Assembly (NCBI GenBank): GCA_002306945.1
Contig: DBTH01000319.1
Coordinates: forward strand, 394-10,346
DNA: 9,953 nucleotides
Direction of reading: 5' to 3'
Source: Methylacidiphilaceae bacterium UBA1321
Lineage (GTDB): Bacteria; Verrucomicrobiota; Verrucomicrobiia; Methylacidiphilales; UBA1321
Positions 1-6,367 of the stretch are shown in pieces. Within the stretch, counting starts at the first letter, position 1. Each line of letters begins with the position of its first letter. The translations under genes and the position numbers were made by a program. Under the pieces are notes generated by a model. It saw nothing but the letters and a program-made list of their open reading frames with translations, was not told the origin of the DNA and searched no databases.

Positions 1-3
1 GTT

Positions 4-22
4 TGGAGGACAGCGTCCTCCA
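4..22 (-). terminator. Perfect 8-bp hairpin downstream of the kinase gene
   Basis: TGGAGGAC (4-11) and GTCCTCCA (15-22) are perfect inverted repeats around a 3-nt loop. They lie 16 bp past the kinase stop codon on the minus strand. The position suits a transcription terminator or a 3'-end stabilising hairpin. No T-run follows within the few visible bases, and the window ends here, so classic intrinsic termination cannot be confirmed. It could also be the edge of a dispersed repeat. Confidence 0.4.
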
Positions 23-38
23 TGGGTTATGCTGGAAA

Positions 39-1223
39 TTACTTTTTGTTGCCGGTGCCGTTGGTGTGGGGTTTGGCGGCGTTGGGGTTATAGCCTTCGA
101 GAGCGCTGGCGGCATTGTTCTTCTTGTCGCTGTTGAAAAGAGCATCGCGGAAGAAATAAGCGGAACCGATCAGGACGATGATGAGCACGACAGCGGCAAG
201 GATGATGTAGAGATTCGACTTGTTTTCCTCGGCGGTCTCGACGATTTCGACCGGGCCGTTTTCCTCGGGCTTGCCGCCTTTTTCCTGGAGGCGGCGTTTG
301 GCGTCTTCGAGCTGGCCGATGAATTCGTCGTAGGAGGCGTAACGATCCTGCGGGTAACGCGCGATGGACTTGCTGATGGCGAAGGCTGTCTGGTTGGAGA
401 CGGTGGGAACGAACGCCTTGAGCGAAACGATGTTGCCGCTGAGGTGTTTCATGGCCACTTCGGTCGGATCTTCGGCGTCGTAGGGCGGGCGTCCGGCAAT
501 GGCGTGAAAGAGCGTTGTGCCGAGGCTGTACATGTCGCTGCGGAAATCTTCCGGTTGATTTTCGAGTTTTTCCGGCGCGACGTAGTAAGGCGTGCCCCAG
601 ATTTCCCCGGCGAAATGGTCAGTGGTGTCGTGCGAAAGGGAGAGGCCGAAGTCCACGACTTTGGGAGTGCTGTTGGCGCCGAAGAGGATGTTGCCGGGCT
701 TGATGTCGCGATGGATCAGGCCTCGTTCCTGGGCGAAGGCGAGGCCGGAGGAGACGCCGATGCCGATCTCCAGTCCTTCGAGTTCGGTGATGTGTCCGTT
801 CTTGACGATCTTGTCGTCGAGGGTGCCACCGGAGATGTGCTCCATGACGAGATAATAGGTGCCCATCTCCTGGCCGAACGCGTAGACCTGAACGATGTTG
901 GGGTGATTGAGCGAGGCGGTGATTTCGGCTTCGCGGAGGAAAGTGGAGATGAACTTCTCGTCGGTGCAGAGTTCAGTTTTCAACAACTTGATCGCCACGA
1001 CGCGGTTGAGTTTCAGGTCGGTGCCGAGGTAGACCGCGCCCATGCCGCCGGAGCCGATTTGCTTTTCGAGCCGGTAATTGCCAAATTGGCGCGTCACGGC
1101 GAATTCGTGTCCGCAATGAGGGCAATTGATGCCGTCTCCCGGCTCAAACCCCGTGACGTTGATGTCTTTTTGGCAAGACGGGCAGGCCAGAATGTGCTGC
1201 ACTTCCGAGGGATCGCCGCTCAT
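39..1223 (-). CDS. Zinc-ribbon Ser/Thr protein kinase with C-terminal membrane anchor
   Basis: A 394-aa Hanks-type (PknB-like) kinase that phosphorylates proteins on Ser/Thr at the inner face of the membrane. Residues 14-37 form a small zinc ribbon (C14, C17, C34, C37). The kinase domain spans about 50-305: glycine loop GSGGMG (57-62), ATP-anchoring K79, helix-C E98 in REA, HRDIKPGN with D173, K175 and N178, DFG (191-193) and GTPYYVAPE (210-218), so all catalytic residues are present. A charged linker (about 306-336) leads to one hydrophobic segment (338-358) and a 36-residue polar tail rich in Asn and Lys. There are no PASTA, WD40 or TPR sensor repeats. The ATG start sits just before the zinc ribbon. 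The gene is transcribed away from the pseudouridine synthase gene across a 118-bp gap in which I see no convincing promoter. The substrate is unknown; an FHA-domain protein at 5619-6284 is a possible reader of its product. Confidence 0.93.
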   Translation of the reverse strand: MSGDPSEVQHILACPSCQKDINVTGFEPGDGINCPHCGHEFAVTRQFGNYRLEKQIGSGGMGAVYLGTDLKLNRVVAIKLLKTELCTDEKFISTFLREAEITASLNHPNIVQVYAFGQEMGTYYLVMEHISGGTLDDKIVKNGHITELEGLEIGIGVSSGLAFAQERGLIHRDIKPGNILFGANSTPKVVDFGLSLSHDTTDHFAGEIWGTPYYVAPEKLENQPEDFRSDMYSLGTTLFHAIAGRPPYDAEDPTEVAMKHLSGNIVSLKAFVPTVSNQTAFAISKSIARYPQDRYASYDEFIGQLEDAKRRLQEKGGKPEENGPVEIVETAEENKSNLYIILAAVVLIIVLIGSAYFFRDALFNSDKKNNAASALEGYNPNAAKPHTNGTGNKK

Positions 1224-1341
1224 GTTGTGGGTGATGCTAACATGTAAACGAGCGAAGGCAATGGGTTTATAAAAGGGACGGTTTCACTCATTTTATCATC
1301 GGCTTGGGCGGGTTTTTGACGGATGATGTATTCCACTCATC

Positions 1342-2307
1342 ATGCCCGACTATTCTGGAGAAACCCTCGACCCGCACAGCGGACAACGGCTTGACGTTTT
1401 CCTGTCCGAAGCACTTGGACGGTCGCGCAGCCAGGTGCAGGCCTTGCTCAAGGCTGGCCGGGTACAATTGTTTCCGCATGCCGACCGTTTGAAGGCGAGT
1501 TATTGCCTGCGGGTGGGTGATCGGGTGGTGATCGACGATGCCCCGTTGGTCGCGCCGATGACGATGGCGGGGGAAGACATTCCGCTGGAAATCGTTTTTG
1601 AAGATGAGTTTCTTTTGGTTGTCAACAAGCCGCCCGGTCTGGTGGTGCATCCGGCGGCGGGACATTTCAACGGGACACTGGTCAACGCGCTGATTCACCA
1701 TTGCGGCGCGCAATTGGCTTCGCGCGGCGGGCTGGAGCGGTTGGGAATCGTGCATCGTCTGGACAAGGACACGAGCGGTCTGCTGGTCGTGGCGAAAACC
1801 AATGCCGCCCACGAGACGCTCGCGGCGCAATTCCAGGGCCGCACGGTTACAAAGATTTATCAGGCGCTGGCTCGCGGGCTCTTTCGCCGCAAGCAGGGGC
1901 AATGTCTCGAACCGATCGGGCGAAATCGCGTTTCGCGGCAGAAGATGGCCGTTGTGAAAAGCGGCCGCAACGCGCACACCGATTATAGTGTTTTGAAACA
2001 ATGGGAGCTGGCCGCGCTGGTCGAGTGTGTTTTGCACACCGGTCGCACGCACCAGATCCGCGTGCATTTGGCACACCTCGGACATCCGATTGCGGGAGAT
2101 TTGCTCTACGGCAGACCGTGGCATCCGGAGGGATTGCCCGAACCGGGACGGCAACTGCTTCACGCGGCCAAGCTCGGTTTCGATCATCCGAAAACCGGGA
2201 AAAGGGTTGAATTCTGCGCGCCGCTTCCCGAAGATTTCCAAACGTTCATTCGCGCTCTCGATGCGTCAGCCGCGAAATCGGCACCGACTGCGCCGCCGCG
2301 GCGTTGA
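1342..2307 (+). CDS. RluA-family 23S rRNA pseudouridine synthase (RluD-like)
   Basis: A 321-aa enzyme that isomerises uridines to pseudouridine in structured RNA, by family most likely in 23S rRNA. The N-terminus (about 16-64) is an S4 RNA-binding domain (RLDVFLSEALGRSRSQVQ). The catalytic domain (about 85-300) carries HRLDKDTSGL (138-147), whose D141 is the expected nucleophile. It also has NKPPGLVVHP (95-104) and the C-terminal TGRTHQIRVHLAHLGHPI block (233-250). S4 plus HRLDKDTSGL fits RluD/YlyB-type enzymes better than RluA itself, but the exact target uridines cannot be read from sequence, so no symbol is given. The last 15 residues are a low-complexity Ala/Pro/Arg tail. The ATG at 1342 gives the normal family start; only a weak distant GGATGA precedes it. 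The next gene starts 50 bp downstream on the same strand, suggesting co-transcription. Confidence 0.95.
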   Translation: MPDYSGETLDPHSGQRLDVFLSEALGRSRSQVQALLKAGRVQLFPHADRLKASYCLRVGDRVVIDDAPLVAPMTMAGEDIPLEIVFEDEFLLVVNKPPGLVVHPAAGHFNGTLVNALIHHCGAQLASRGGLERLGIVHRLDKDTSGLLVVAKTNAAHETLAAQFQGRTVTKIYQALARGLFRRKQGQCLEPIGRNRVSRQKMAVVKSGRNAHTDYSVLKQWELAALVECVLHTGRTHQIRVHLAHLGHPIAGDLLYGRPWHPEGLPEPGRQLLHAAKLGFDHPKTGKRVEFCAPLPEDFQTFIRALDASAAKSAPTAPPRR

Positions 2308-2357
2308 ATGGACTTTTCAGCGAAACACGCCACTCTATCAATCCAGATATTCCACCG

Positions 2358-3374
2358 ATGACCGCTCTCACTCCCCAACTGCGCGAAACCCTCGGCGCTT
2401 ACGTTCGCGTCCTGCGCGAAAGCGGCATGCAAACCGTTCGCTTGAGCGCGGATGCCCGGCGCGCGTTGGGGGCTCTGGCGAGCGCTGCGGCCAAACCAGC
2501 AGCAACGACGACCGCAACCGTTCCCACTTCCGCGCCGCATCGCACAACGGCGGCTCCGGCTTCCTCGTATTCCCATTCGACTCCGCAATCGACTGCGACG
2601 CCTGCGCGTCCAGCCCCGCAACGTTCGACCGCTCCCGTCAAGCGCACGACCTCCCGGCCTGTTGTCGATCGTTCGGCAGCACCGGGAGTTCCGCCGCGCT
2701 TTACTGTCGTCGAGTCCGCGCCCATCGAAATCGTCGGAGCCGACCGCGTCGAAAAGCTGGCCAATCTCGCCAAGGGGATCACTGGTTGTTCGAAGTGTCC
2801 GCACCTGGCTGCGTTCCGCACGCAGACCGTTTTCGGCGTTGGCAATCCCGAGGCGCAACTCATGTTTGTCGGCGAAGCTCCCGGCATGGAAGAGGACAAG
2901 CAGGGCGAACCGTTTGTCGGCGCGGCGGGTCAGTTATTGACCAAGATGATTGTCGCCATGGGCTTGTCGCGCGAAACCGTTTACATCGGCAACGTCCTCA
3001 AGTGCCGACCCGACATGCCCGCCGGTTCGATGGGCAATCGTAAGCCGACCCATGACGAGATGCAGACCTGCCTGCCCTACCTGCGCGCGCAGATTGAAAT
3101 CATCCAGCCCAAGGCCATCGTCGCTCTCGGTGCGACGGCGGTCGAAGGACTCTTCGGCCCGTTCCAGATGGGAACCAGCATCGGACGTTTGCGCGGCAAG
3201 TTCATGGACTTCGGCGCGATCCCGGTCATGCCGACTTACCACCCTTCTTATATTTTGCGCAGCCAGAGCATCACCGAGAAACGCAAGGTCTGGGAAGATT
3301 TGCTCAAGGCGATGGAACGGCTCGGCCTGCCCATCTCCGAAAAACAGCGCGGCTATTTCCTCCACAAGAAATAA
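2358..3374 (+). CDS. Family 4 uracil-DNA glycosylase, 4Fe-4S type, with long N-terminal extension
   Basis: Removes uracil from DNA to start base-excision repair. From the ATG at 2358 the protein is 338 aa, against about 200 for minimal family 4 enzymes. Residues 1-40 look helical. Residues 44-112 are a low-complexity Ala/Pro/Thr/Ser linker. The catalytic domain runs from about 125 to 335. Motif I is GEAPGMEED (172-180), followed by [13 protein letters not shown] (182-194); the HPS motif is H295-S297. Four cysteines for the 4Fe-4S cluster are visible: C144, C147, C216 and C238. The gap between the last two is 22 residues, about six longer than in the typical RPPGNR.PTP form, because of an extra MPAGSM. 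An in-frame TTG at 2304 overlapping the upstream stop would add 18 residues. I prefer the ATG, although no clear Shine-Dalgarno precedes it. Probably transcribed with the pseudouridine synthase gene. Confidence 0.93.
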   Translation: MTALTPQLRETLGAYVRVLRESGMQTVRLSADARRALGALASAAAKPAATTTATVPTSAPHRTTAAPASSYSHSTPQSTATPARPAPQRSTAPVKRTTSRPVVDRSAAPGVPPRFTVVESAPIEIVGADRVEKLANLAKGITGCSKCPHLAAFRTQTVFGVGNPEAQLMFVGEAPGMEEDKQGEPFVGAAGQLLTKMIVAMGLSRETVYIGNVLKCRPDMPAGSMGNRKPTHDEMQTCLPYLRAQIEIIQPKAIVALGATAVEGLFGPFQMGTSIGRLRGKFMDFGAIPVMPTYHPSYILRSQSITEKRKVWEDLLKAMERLGLPISEKQRGYFLHKK

Positions 3375-3381
3375 ACGGCGA

Positions 3382-3582
3382 AAGGCAAAAGACTTTTAGA
3401 CGGGAATTAACGGGATTAAAAAGCCAAAGACGAAAAGGCTTATCAAGAACTCAGGAAATCAGGAATTATAAAAACGGATTGTCTTTCGGTTTTCTTTTTT
3501 GATTTCATGAGTTCCTGATAAAATTCCCCTGTCTTTCCATTTCGTAAATTCCGTTAATTCCCGTCGAAAAGCCTTTTGCCTT
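3382..3582. repeat. Long imperfect inverted repeat between convergent genes
   Basis: The outer arms 3382-3417 and 3547-3582 are inverted copies matching at 33 of 36 positions, with an uninterrupted 15-bp core GACGGGAATTAACGG (3399-3413 against 3551-3565). Inner arms 3441-3461 and 3500-3520 match at 19 of 21 positions. Between them AAAGAC (3426-3431) pairs in register with GTCTTT (3531-3536), leaving a loop of about 38 nt (3462-3499). The element fills nearly all of the 179-bp gap after the uracil-DNA glycosylase gene and extends 26 bp into the CPBP gene, covering its TAA stop. It is clearly AT-richer than the genes. It can fold as a long RNA hairpin from either strand, so it may end both convergent transcripts. 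It may equally be a non-autonomous dispersed repeat. No transposase or target-site duplication was seen. Confidence 0.85.
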
Positions 3583-4471
3583 CCCGGCGGAAAAACTTCC
3601 ACAAGAGCAGTCCCAATAGCGCGAGCAGCACCAGCGTCATTCCGCTGCTGAGCAGATCCGAGTCGCTGGAAAAGGCCGGGGCGAACGGCGCGGGGATGGT
3701 GAGTTTCGAACCGAGTTTCAGGCCGATGATCCAGCCCGCGTGCATGCCGATGGGCAACCAGAGCGAACCGGTGCGGTGGAACAACAAGCCGAGGATCAGG
3801 CCGACCGCCAGCAGGCAGAAAAGCGAACTGCCGTAAGTGTCGAGTTTCCCAAGCGGGGCCAGCGCGAGCGCGAGCGAATCGAATCCCGAATGCCACGTGA
3901 TCGGATCGGGACGGAATTCGCGCGGCACCTTGACAAAATGAACGATGGCGTAGAAGAAGCCCGCTACGAGCCAGCCGACTGTGGAGCCCATACGATCGAT
4001 CATCGCTTTTTGAATCACGCCGCGAAAGAGCAGTTCTTCGAGCGGGGAGACTAATACGGCGGCCAGCAACGCGCCGAGAAGAGTGGCGATGACTTTGTCG
4101 GGATTCGGTTCCCACATGCGCGAACCGAACCAGAGATGGAACGCGAGGATGACAACGACCGAACCGAGACTGATGAGCAGGCCGTTACGCAGGTCGTTCA
4201 GACTGTCCGAACGCCAAAGAATGCCCGTGGTTTTCCAGTGGCGAATGAGGTAGGGAACCAGCGCCAGCAACGCGGAAATCATCAAAGCGCGGTTGACGTA
4301 ACGCGAGAAAGGAATCGTGAACCAGTGACTAAAAAGCGCCGAAAGGGCTGGAGCGAGGATCGCGGCAATAACTAGAACGATAAAGATATAGAAAACCGGG
4401 GCGATTTTGTAGAGTGCGGAAGAGCACTTGCAAGAACTTGAATTACATTGAATTTTATCGGGGTCTCTCAC
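3554..4471 (-). CDS. CPBP-family intramembrane metalloprotease (CAAX protease-like)
   Basis: A 305-aa polytopic membrane protein of the CPBP/Abi family (glutamic-type or metallo intramembrane proteases related to eukaryotic Rce1). Hydrophobic segments occur near 25-47, 62-77, 97-115, 127-143, 164-180, 216-231 and 276-294. The family motifs are EELLFRG (145-151) with the paired catalytic glutamates E145 and E146, FFYAIVHF (172-179) with H178, and LPIGMHAGW (239-247) with H244. The start is GTG at 4471. It is the only standard start codon between an in-frame upstream TGA and the first membrane segment, but it lacks a clear Shine-Dalgarno. The short N-terminal leader has three cysteines (C9, C14, C16). 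The final codons, GKRLFDGN-stop, lie within the inverted repeat. The gene is divergent from accA and convergent with the glycosylase gene. The substrate is unknown; members process prenylated proteins, bacteriocin-related peptides or anti-sigma factors. Confidence 0.88.
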   Translation of the reverse strand: MRDPDKIQCNSSSCKCSSALYKIAPVFYIFIVLVIAAILAPALSALFSHWFTIPFSRYVNRALMISALLALVPYLIRHWKTTGILWRSDSLNDLRNGLLISLGSVVVILAFHLWFGSRMWEPNPDKVIATLLGALLAAVLVSPLEELLFRGVIQKAMIDRMGSTVGWLVAGFFYAIVHFVKVPREFRPDPITWHSGFDSLALALAPLGKLDTYGSSLFCLLAVGLILGLLFHRTGSLWLPIGMHAGWIIGLKLGSKLTIPAPFAPAFSSDSDLLSSGMTLVLLALLGLLLWKFFRREGKRLFDGN

Positions 4472-4510
4472 AGCATTGATGGTTCAGTTTACGCGGCAGA
4501 ATAACCCGGT

Positions 4511-4519
4511 TTGTACAAT
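4511..4519 (+). promoter_or_regulatory. Possible accA promoter -10 element
   Basis: TACAAT at 4514-4519 matches five of six bases of the sigma-70 -10 consensus and lies 37 bp before the accA ATG. It sits at the edge of the 8-bp palindrome TTGTACAA (4511-4518). The only -35-like hexamer, TTTACG (4488-4493), is 20 bp upstream, which is too far for a good promoter. This is a weak assignment based on pattern alone. Confidence 0.25.
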
Positions 4520-4556
4520 CGGTCATGTCCAAATATTGAGAAAGAGAGTCGACGCT

Positions 4557-5531
4557 ATGCAAGTACAGCCATTGGAATTCGAGAAGCCGATTGTGGAATT
4601 GGAAAAGATGCTGGAGGAACTGGAAATCCATTCCCGCGAAAACGCCGTCGATCTGGATGTCGAAGTGGCGCGCATTCACCAGAAGATCCTTGAAACGAAA
4701 CAGGACATCTATTCGCATCTCACTCCCTGGCAACGCGTACAGATCGTGCGCCACCCGCGCCGTCCGTTCACGCTCGATTATCTCAATATCATCGCCAGCG
4801 ACTTTACCGAACTCAGCGGCGACCGGTTATTCGGCAACGATCATGCGCTGATCGGCGGCTTCGCCACGATCAACGGCCGCAAGGTCATGCTCGTCGGCCA
4901 GCAGAAGGGCCGCGACACGAAGGAGAACATCTACCGCACATTTGGTTGCGCCCACCCGGAAGGTTACCGCAAGGCGCTCCGGCTCATGCGCATGGCTGAC
5001 AAGTTTCATATTCCGATTGTTTCCTTCATCGACACTCCGGGCGCGTATCCCGGCATCGCATCGGAGGAGCGCCATGTGGCCGAGGCCATTGCGGTCAATA
5101 TCCGCGAGATGTTCCGGCTCAAGGTGCCGATTGTCGCCGTCGTCCTCGGCGAAGGCGGTAGTGGCGGCGCGCTCGGAATCGGCGTGGCCGACCGTGTGCT
5201 CATTCTGGAAAACGCCTACTATTCGGTCATTTCGCCCGAAGGCTGCGCGGCGATCTTGTGGAAAGACCCCAAGATGGCTCCCGAAGCGGCGGCGGCCCTG
5301 AAGATGACTTCACCCGATCTCAAGGCACTTCATCTCGTCGACGATGTCGTTCCCGAACCAGCCGGCGGCGCTCATCACGATTGGCAGGCGGCGGCGGAGT
5401 CGTTGCGCGAGGTGCTCGTGCGCCATCTGGACGAATTGGAGAAAGTGCCGGTCGACGATTTGCTCGACCAGCGATACGCGAAGTTCCGCGATTTCGGCGT
5501 CTACTCCGAACCGGCCTCGTCGAAGAAGTGA
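4557..5531 (+). CDS. accA: Acetyl-CoA carboxylase carboxyltransferase subunit alpha
   Basis: AccA pairs with AccD to transfer the carboxyl group from carboxybiotin to acetyl-CoA, making malonyl-CoA for fatty acid synthesis in the cytoplasm. The 324-aa product is close to the E. coli length (about 319). It begins MQVQPLEFEKPIVELEKML, the usual AccA opening. Further landmarks are a helical region with the HPRRPFTLDYL block (66-76), FIDTPGAYPG (157-166) and the glycine-rich GEGGSGGALG (198-207) that shapes the active-site oxyanion hole. An in-frame TTG at 4476 would add 27 residues. The ATG at 4557 is chosen because family homology begins there and a purine-rich GAGAAAGAGAG (4538-4548) precedes it at good spacing. 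accD and the biotin carrier genes are not in the window. The gene is divergent from the CPBP gene across 85 bp. Confidence 0.97.
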   Translation: MQVQPLEFEKPIVELEKMLEELEIHSRENAVDLDVEVARIHQKILETKQDIYSHLTPWQRVQIVRHPRRPFTLDYLNIIASDFTELSGDRLFGNDHALIGGFATINGRKVMLVGQQKGRDTKENIYRTFGCAHPEGYRKALRLMRMADKFHIPIVSFIDTPGAYPGIASEERHVAEAIAVNIREMFRLKVPIVAVVLGEGGSGGALGIGVADRVLILENAYYSVISPEGCAAILWKDPKMAPEAAAALKMTSPDLKALHLVDDVVPEPAGGAHHDWQAAAESLREVLVRHLDELEKVPVDDLLDQRYAKFRDFGVYSEPASSKK

Positions 5532-5544
5532 AAGACAATATGTC

Positions 5545-5560
5545 GGCTAAAAGCCTTTTT
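5545..5560 (+). terminator. Weak hairpin with T-run after accA
   Basis: GGCT (5545-5548) and AGCC (5552-5555) form a 4-bp stem around AAA and are followed directly by TTTTT (5556-5560), starting 13 bp after the accA stop. The layout is that of an intrinsic terminator, but the stem is very short. At best it would partly terminate accA transcription before the FHA gene. Confidence 0.25.
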
Positions 5561-5618
5561 GTTGTTGCTGCATTGGGGCTAGACCTTCGCCCTGAAATTG
5601 CCTATATTGGGCTTCCGG

Positions 5619-6284
5619 ATGAATTCCGATTTGCGCCGAGACACCGTTCGTTTAGGTAATTTGCTGAGCATTGCCGAGCAAGTGCAGGCGTTTGCCTTGA
5701 GTCGTAAGACGGGTGAAATTTACATCACCAACGTTCCCGCACCCGCGCGCATCAATCTTGTTGAGGGCGAAATTGTCGATGCGCAGTTCGGCCTGCGTTC
5801 CGGATTGGAAGCGGCCATCGCCCTGATTAATCTGCGTGATCCGCAGACCGAGTTCATTGTCGGCGAACGCCCCAAGCGCCAGACCATCAGCATGCCCTAT
5901 CTCCAGATCCTGTGCGAGGCGGCGCGGGTCAAGGACGAGCAGACGGGCGAAGAGACTACCGACACGCAGCCGATCCGCATTTCCCCAACCAATCCCTATT
6001 TGCGCGTTACCCTCGGCACCGAGATCAAGACTTTTCCGATCCGGCCCGGCCTGGCCTACATTGGCCGAGCGGCCAATAACGAAATTGTCATCGTCGATCC
6101 GACGATTTCCCAACGGCACGCTTCCATCGAATATTCCCGCAACGGCGTTTTCCTCAAGGATATCGGCTCCACCAACGGCACCTACGTCGCCGGTCAGCAG
6201 ATCAAGGAACGCTGGTTGAGTGTGCAGGATAGTATTCAATTTGGCGGCGTACACTGTCTCTTCATCGGCGGATTGAAGAAGTAA
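5619..6284 (+). CDS. DUF4388 (PATAN-like) and FHA domain protein
   Basis: A 221-aa cytoplasmic protein with two domains. Residues about 10-105 resemble DUF4388/PATAN regulatory domains, recognised by LGNLLSIAEQVQAF, ALSRKTGEIYIT and LVEGEIVDAQFG. Residues about 127-216 form an FHA domain, which binds phospho-threonine peptides. The binding residues are present: G149-R150, S164, R166-H167 and STNGT (184-188) with N186. A charged linker of about 20 residues joins the two. There is no output enzyme or membrane segment, so the protein is probably an adaptor or reader in Ser/Thr kinase signalling. The ATG at 5619 is preferred over an in-frame TTG at 5598; neither has a strong Shine-Dalgarno. It lies 87 bp after accA and 83 bp before the glycosyltransferase gene on the same strand. 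A link to the kinase at 39-1223 is inference only. Confidence 0.87.
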   Translation: MNSDLRRDTVRLGNLLSIAEQVQAFALSRKTGEIYITNVPAPARINLVEGEIVDAQFGLRSGLEAAIALINLRDPQTEFIVGERPKRQTISMPYLQILCEAARVKDEQTGEETTDTQPIRISPTNPYLRVTLGTEIKTFPIRPGLAYIGRAANNEIVIVDPTISQRHASIEYSRNGVFLKDIGSTNGTYVAGQQIKERWLSVQDSIQFGGVHCLFIGGLKK

Positions 6285-6367
6285 GGTTCTTCCCGGTTCT
6301 GTCCATTGGCCTGTTTTTTCCGCTCGCTTCCGGTCTATCGACCACTCTATAACTTCCCGCAAGGCCT

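Noticed and set aside
3..1247. Long open frame on the + strand opposite the kinase gene
   Set aside because: It is antisense to a gene with a complete set of kinase motifs. Its translation shows no domain and is a by-product of G/C-biased third codon positions.
1224..1341. Promoter pair for the divergent kinase and synthase genes, such as TTGACG at 1316-1321 or TATAAA at 1268-1273
   Set aside because: TTGACG would place its -10 on the start codon, and TATAAA has no acceptable -35 at normal spacing. I see no convincing promoter in this 118-bp gap.
1288..2241. Long open frame on the - strand opposite the pseudouridine synthase gene
   Set aside because: The + strand gene has clear S4 and catalytic motifs over the same span. 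The antisense product is a low-complexity Arg/Gln-rich sequence without a recognisable domain.
2304..2357. TTG start for the glycosylase overlapping the upstream stop
   Set aside because: It would give an attractive overlap, but the added 18 residues look like chance translation and an ATG is available at 2358.
2027..3043. Arg/Ser-rich open frame on the + strand across the synthase-glycosylase junction
   Set aside because: It overlaps two well-supported genes in another frame, and its composition is typical of a frame-shifted reading.
3375..3553. Insertion sequence or small RNA gene in the convergent gap
   Set aside because: No transposase frame, target-site duplication or promoter-terminator pair was seen; only the inverted repeat is supported.
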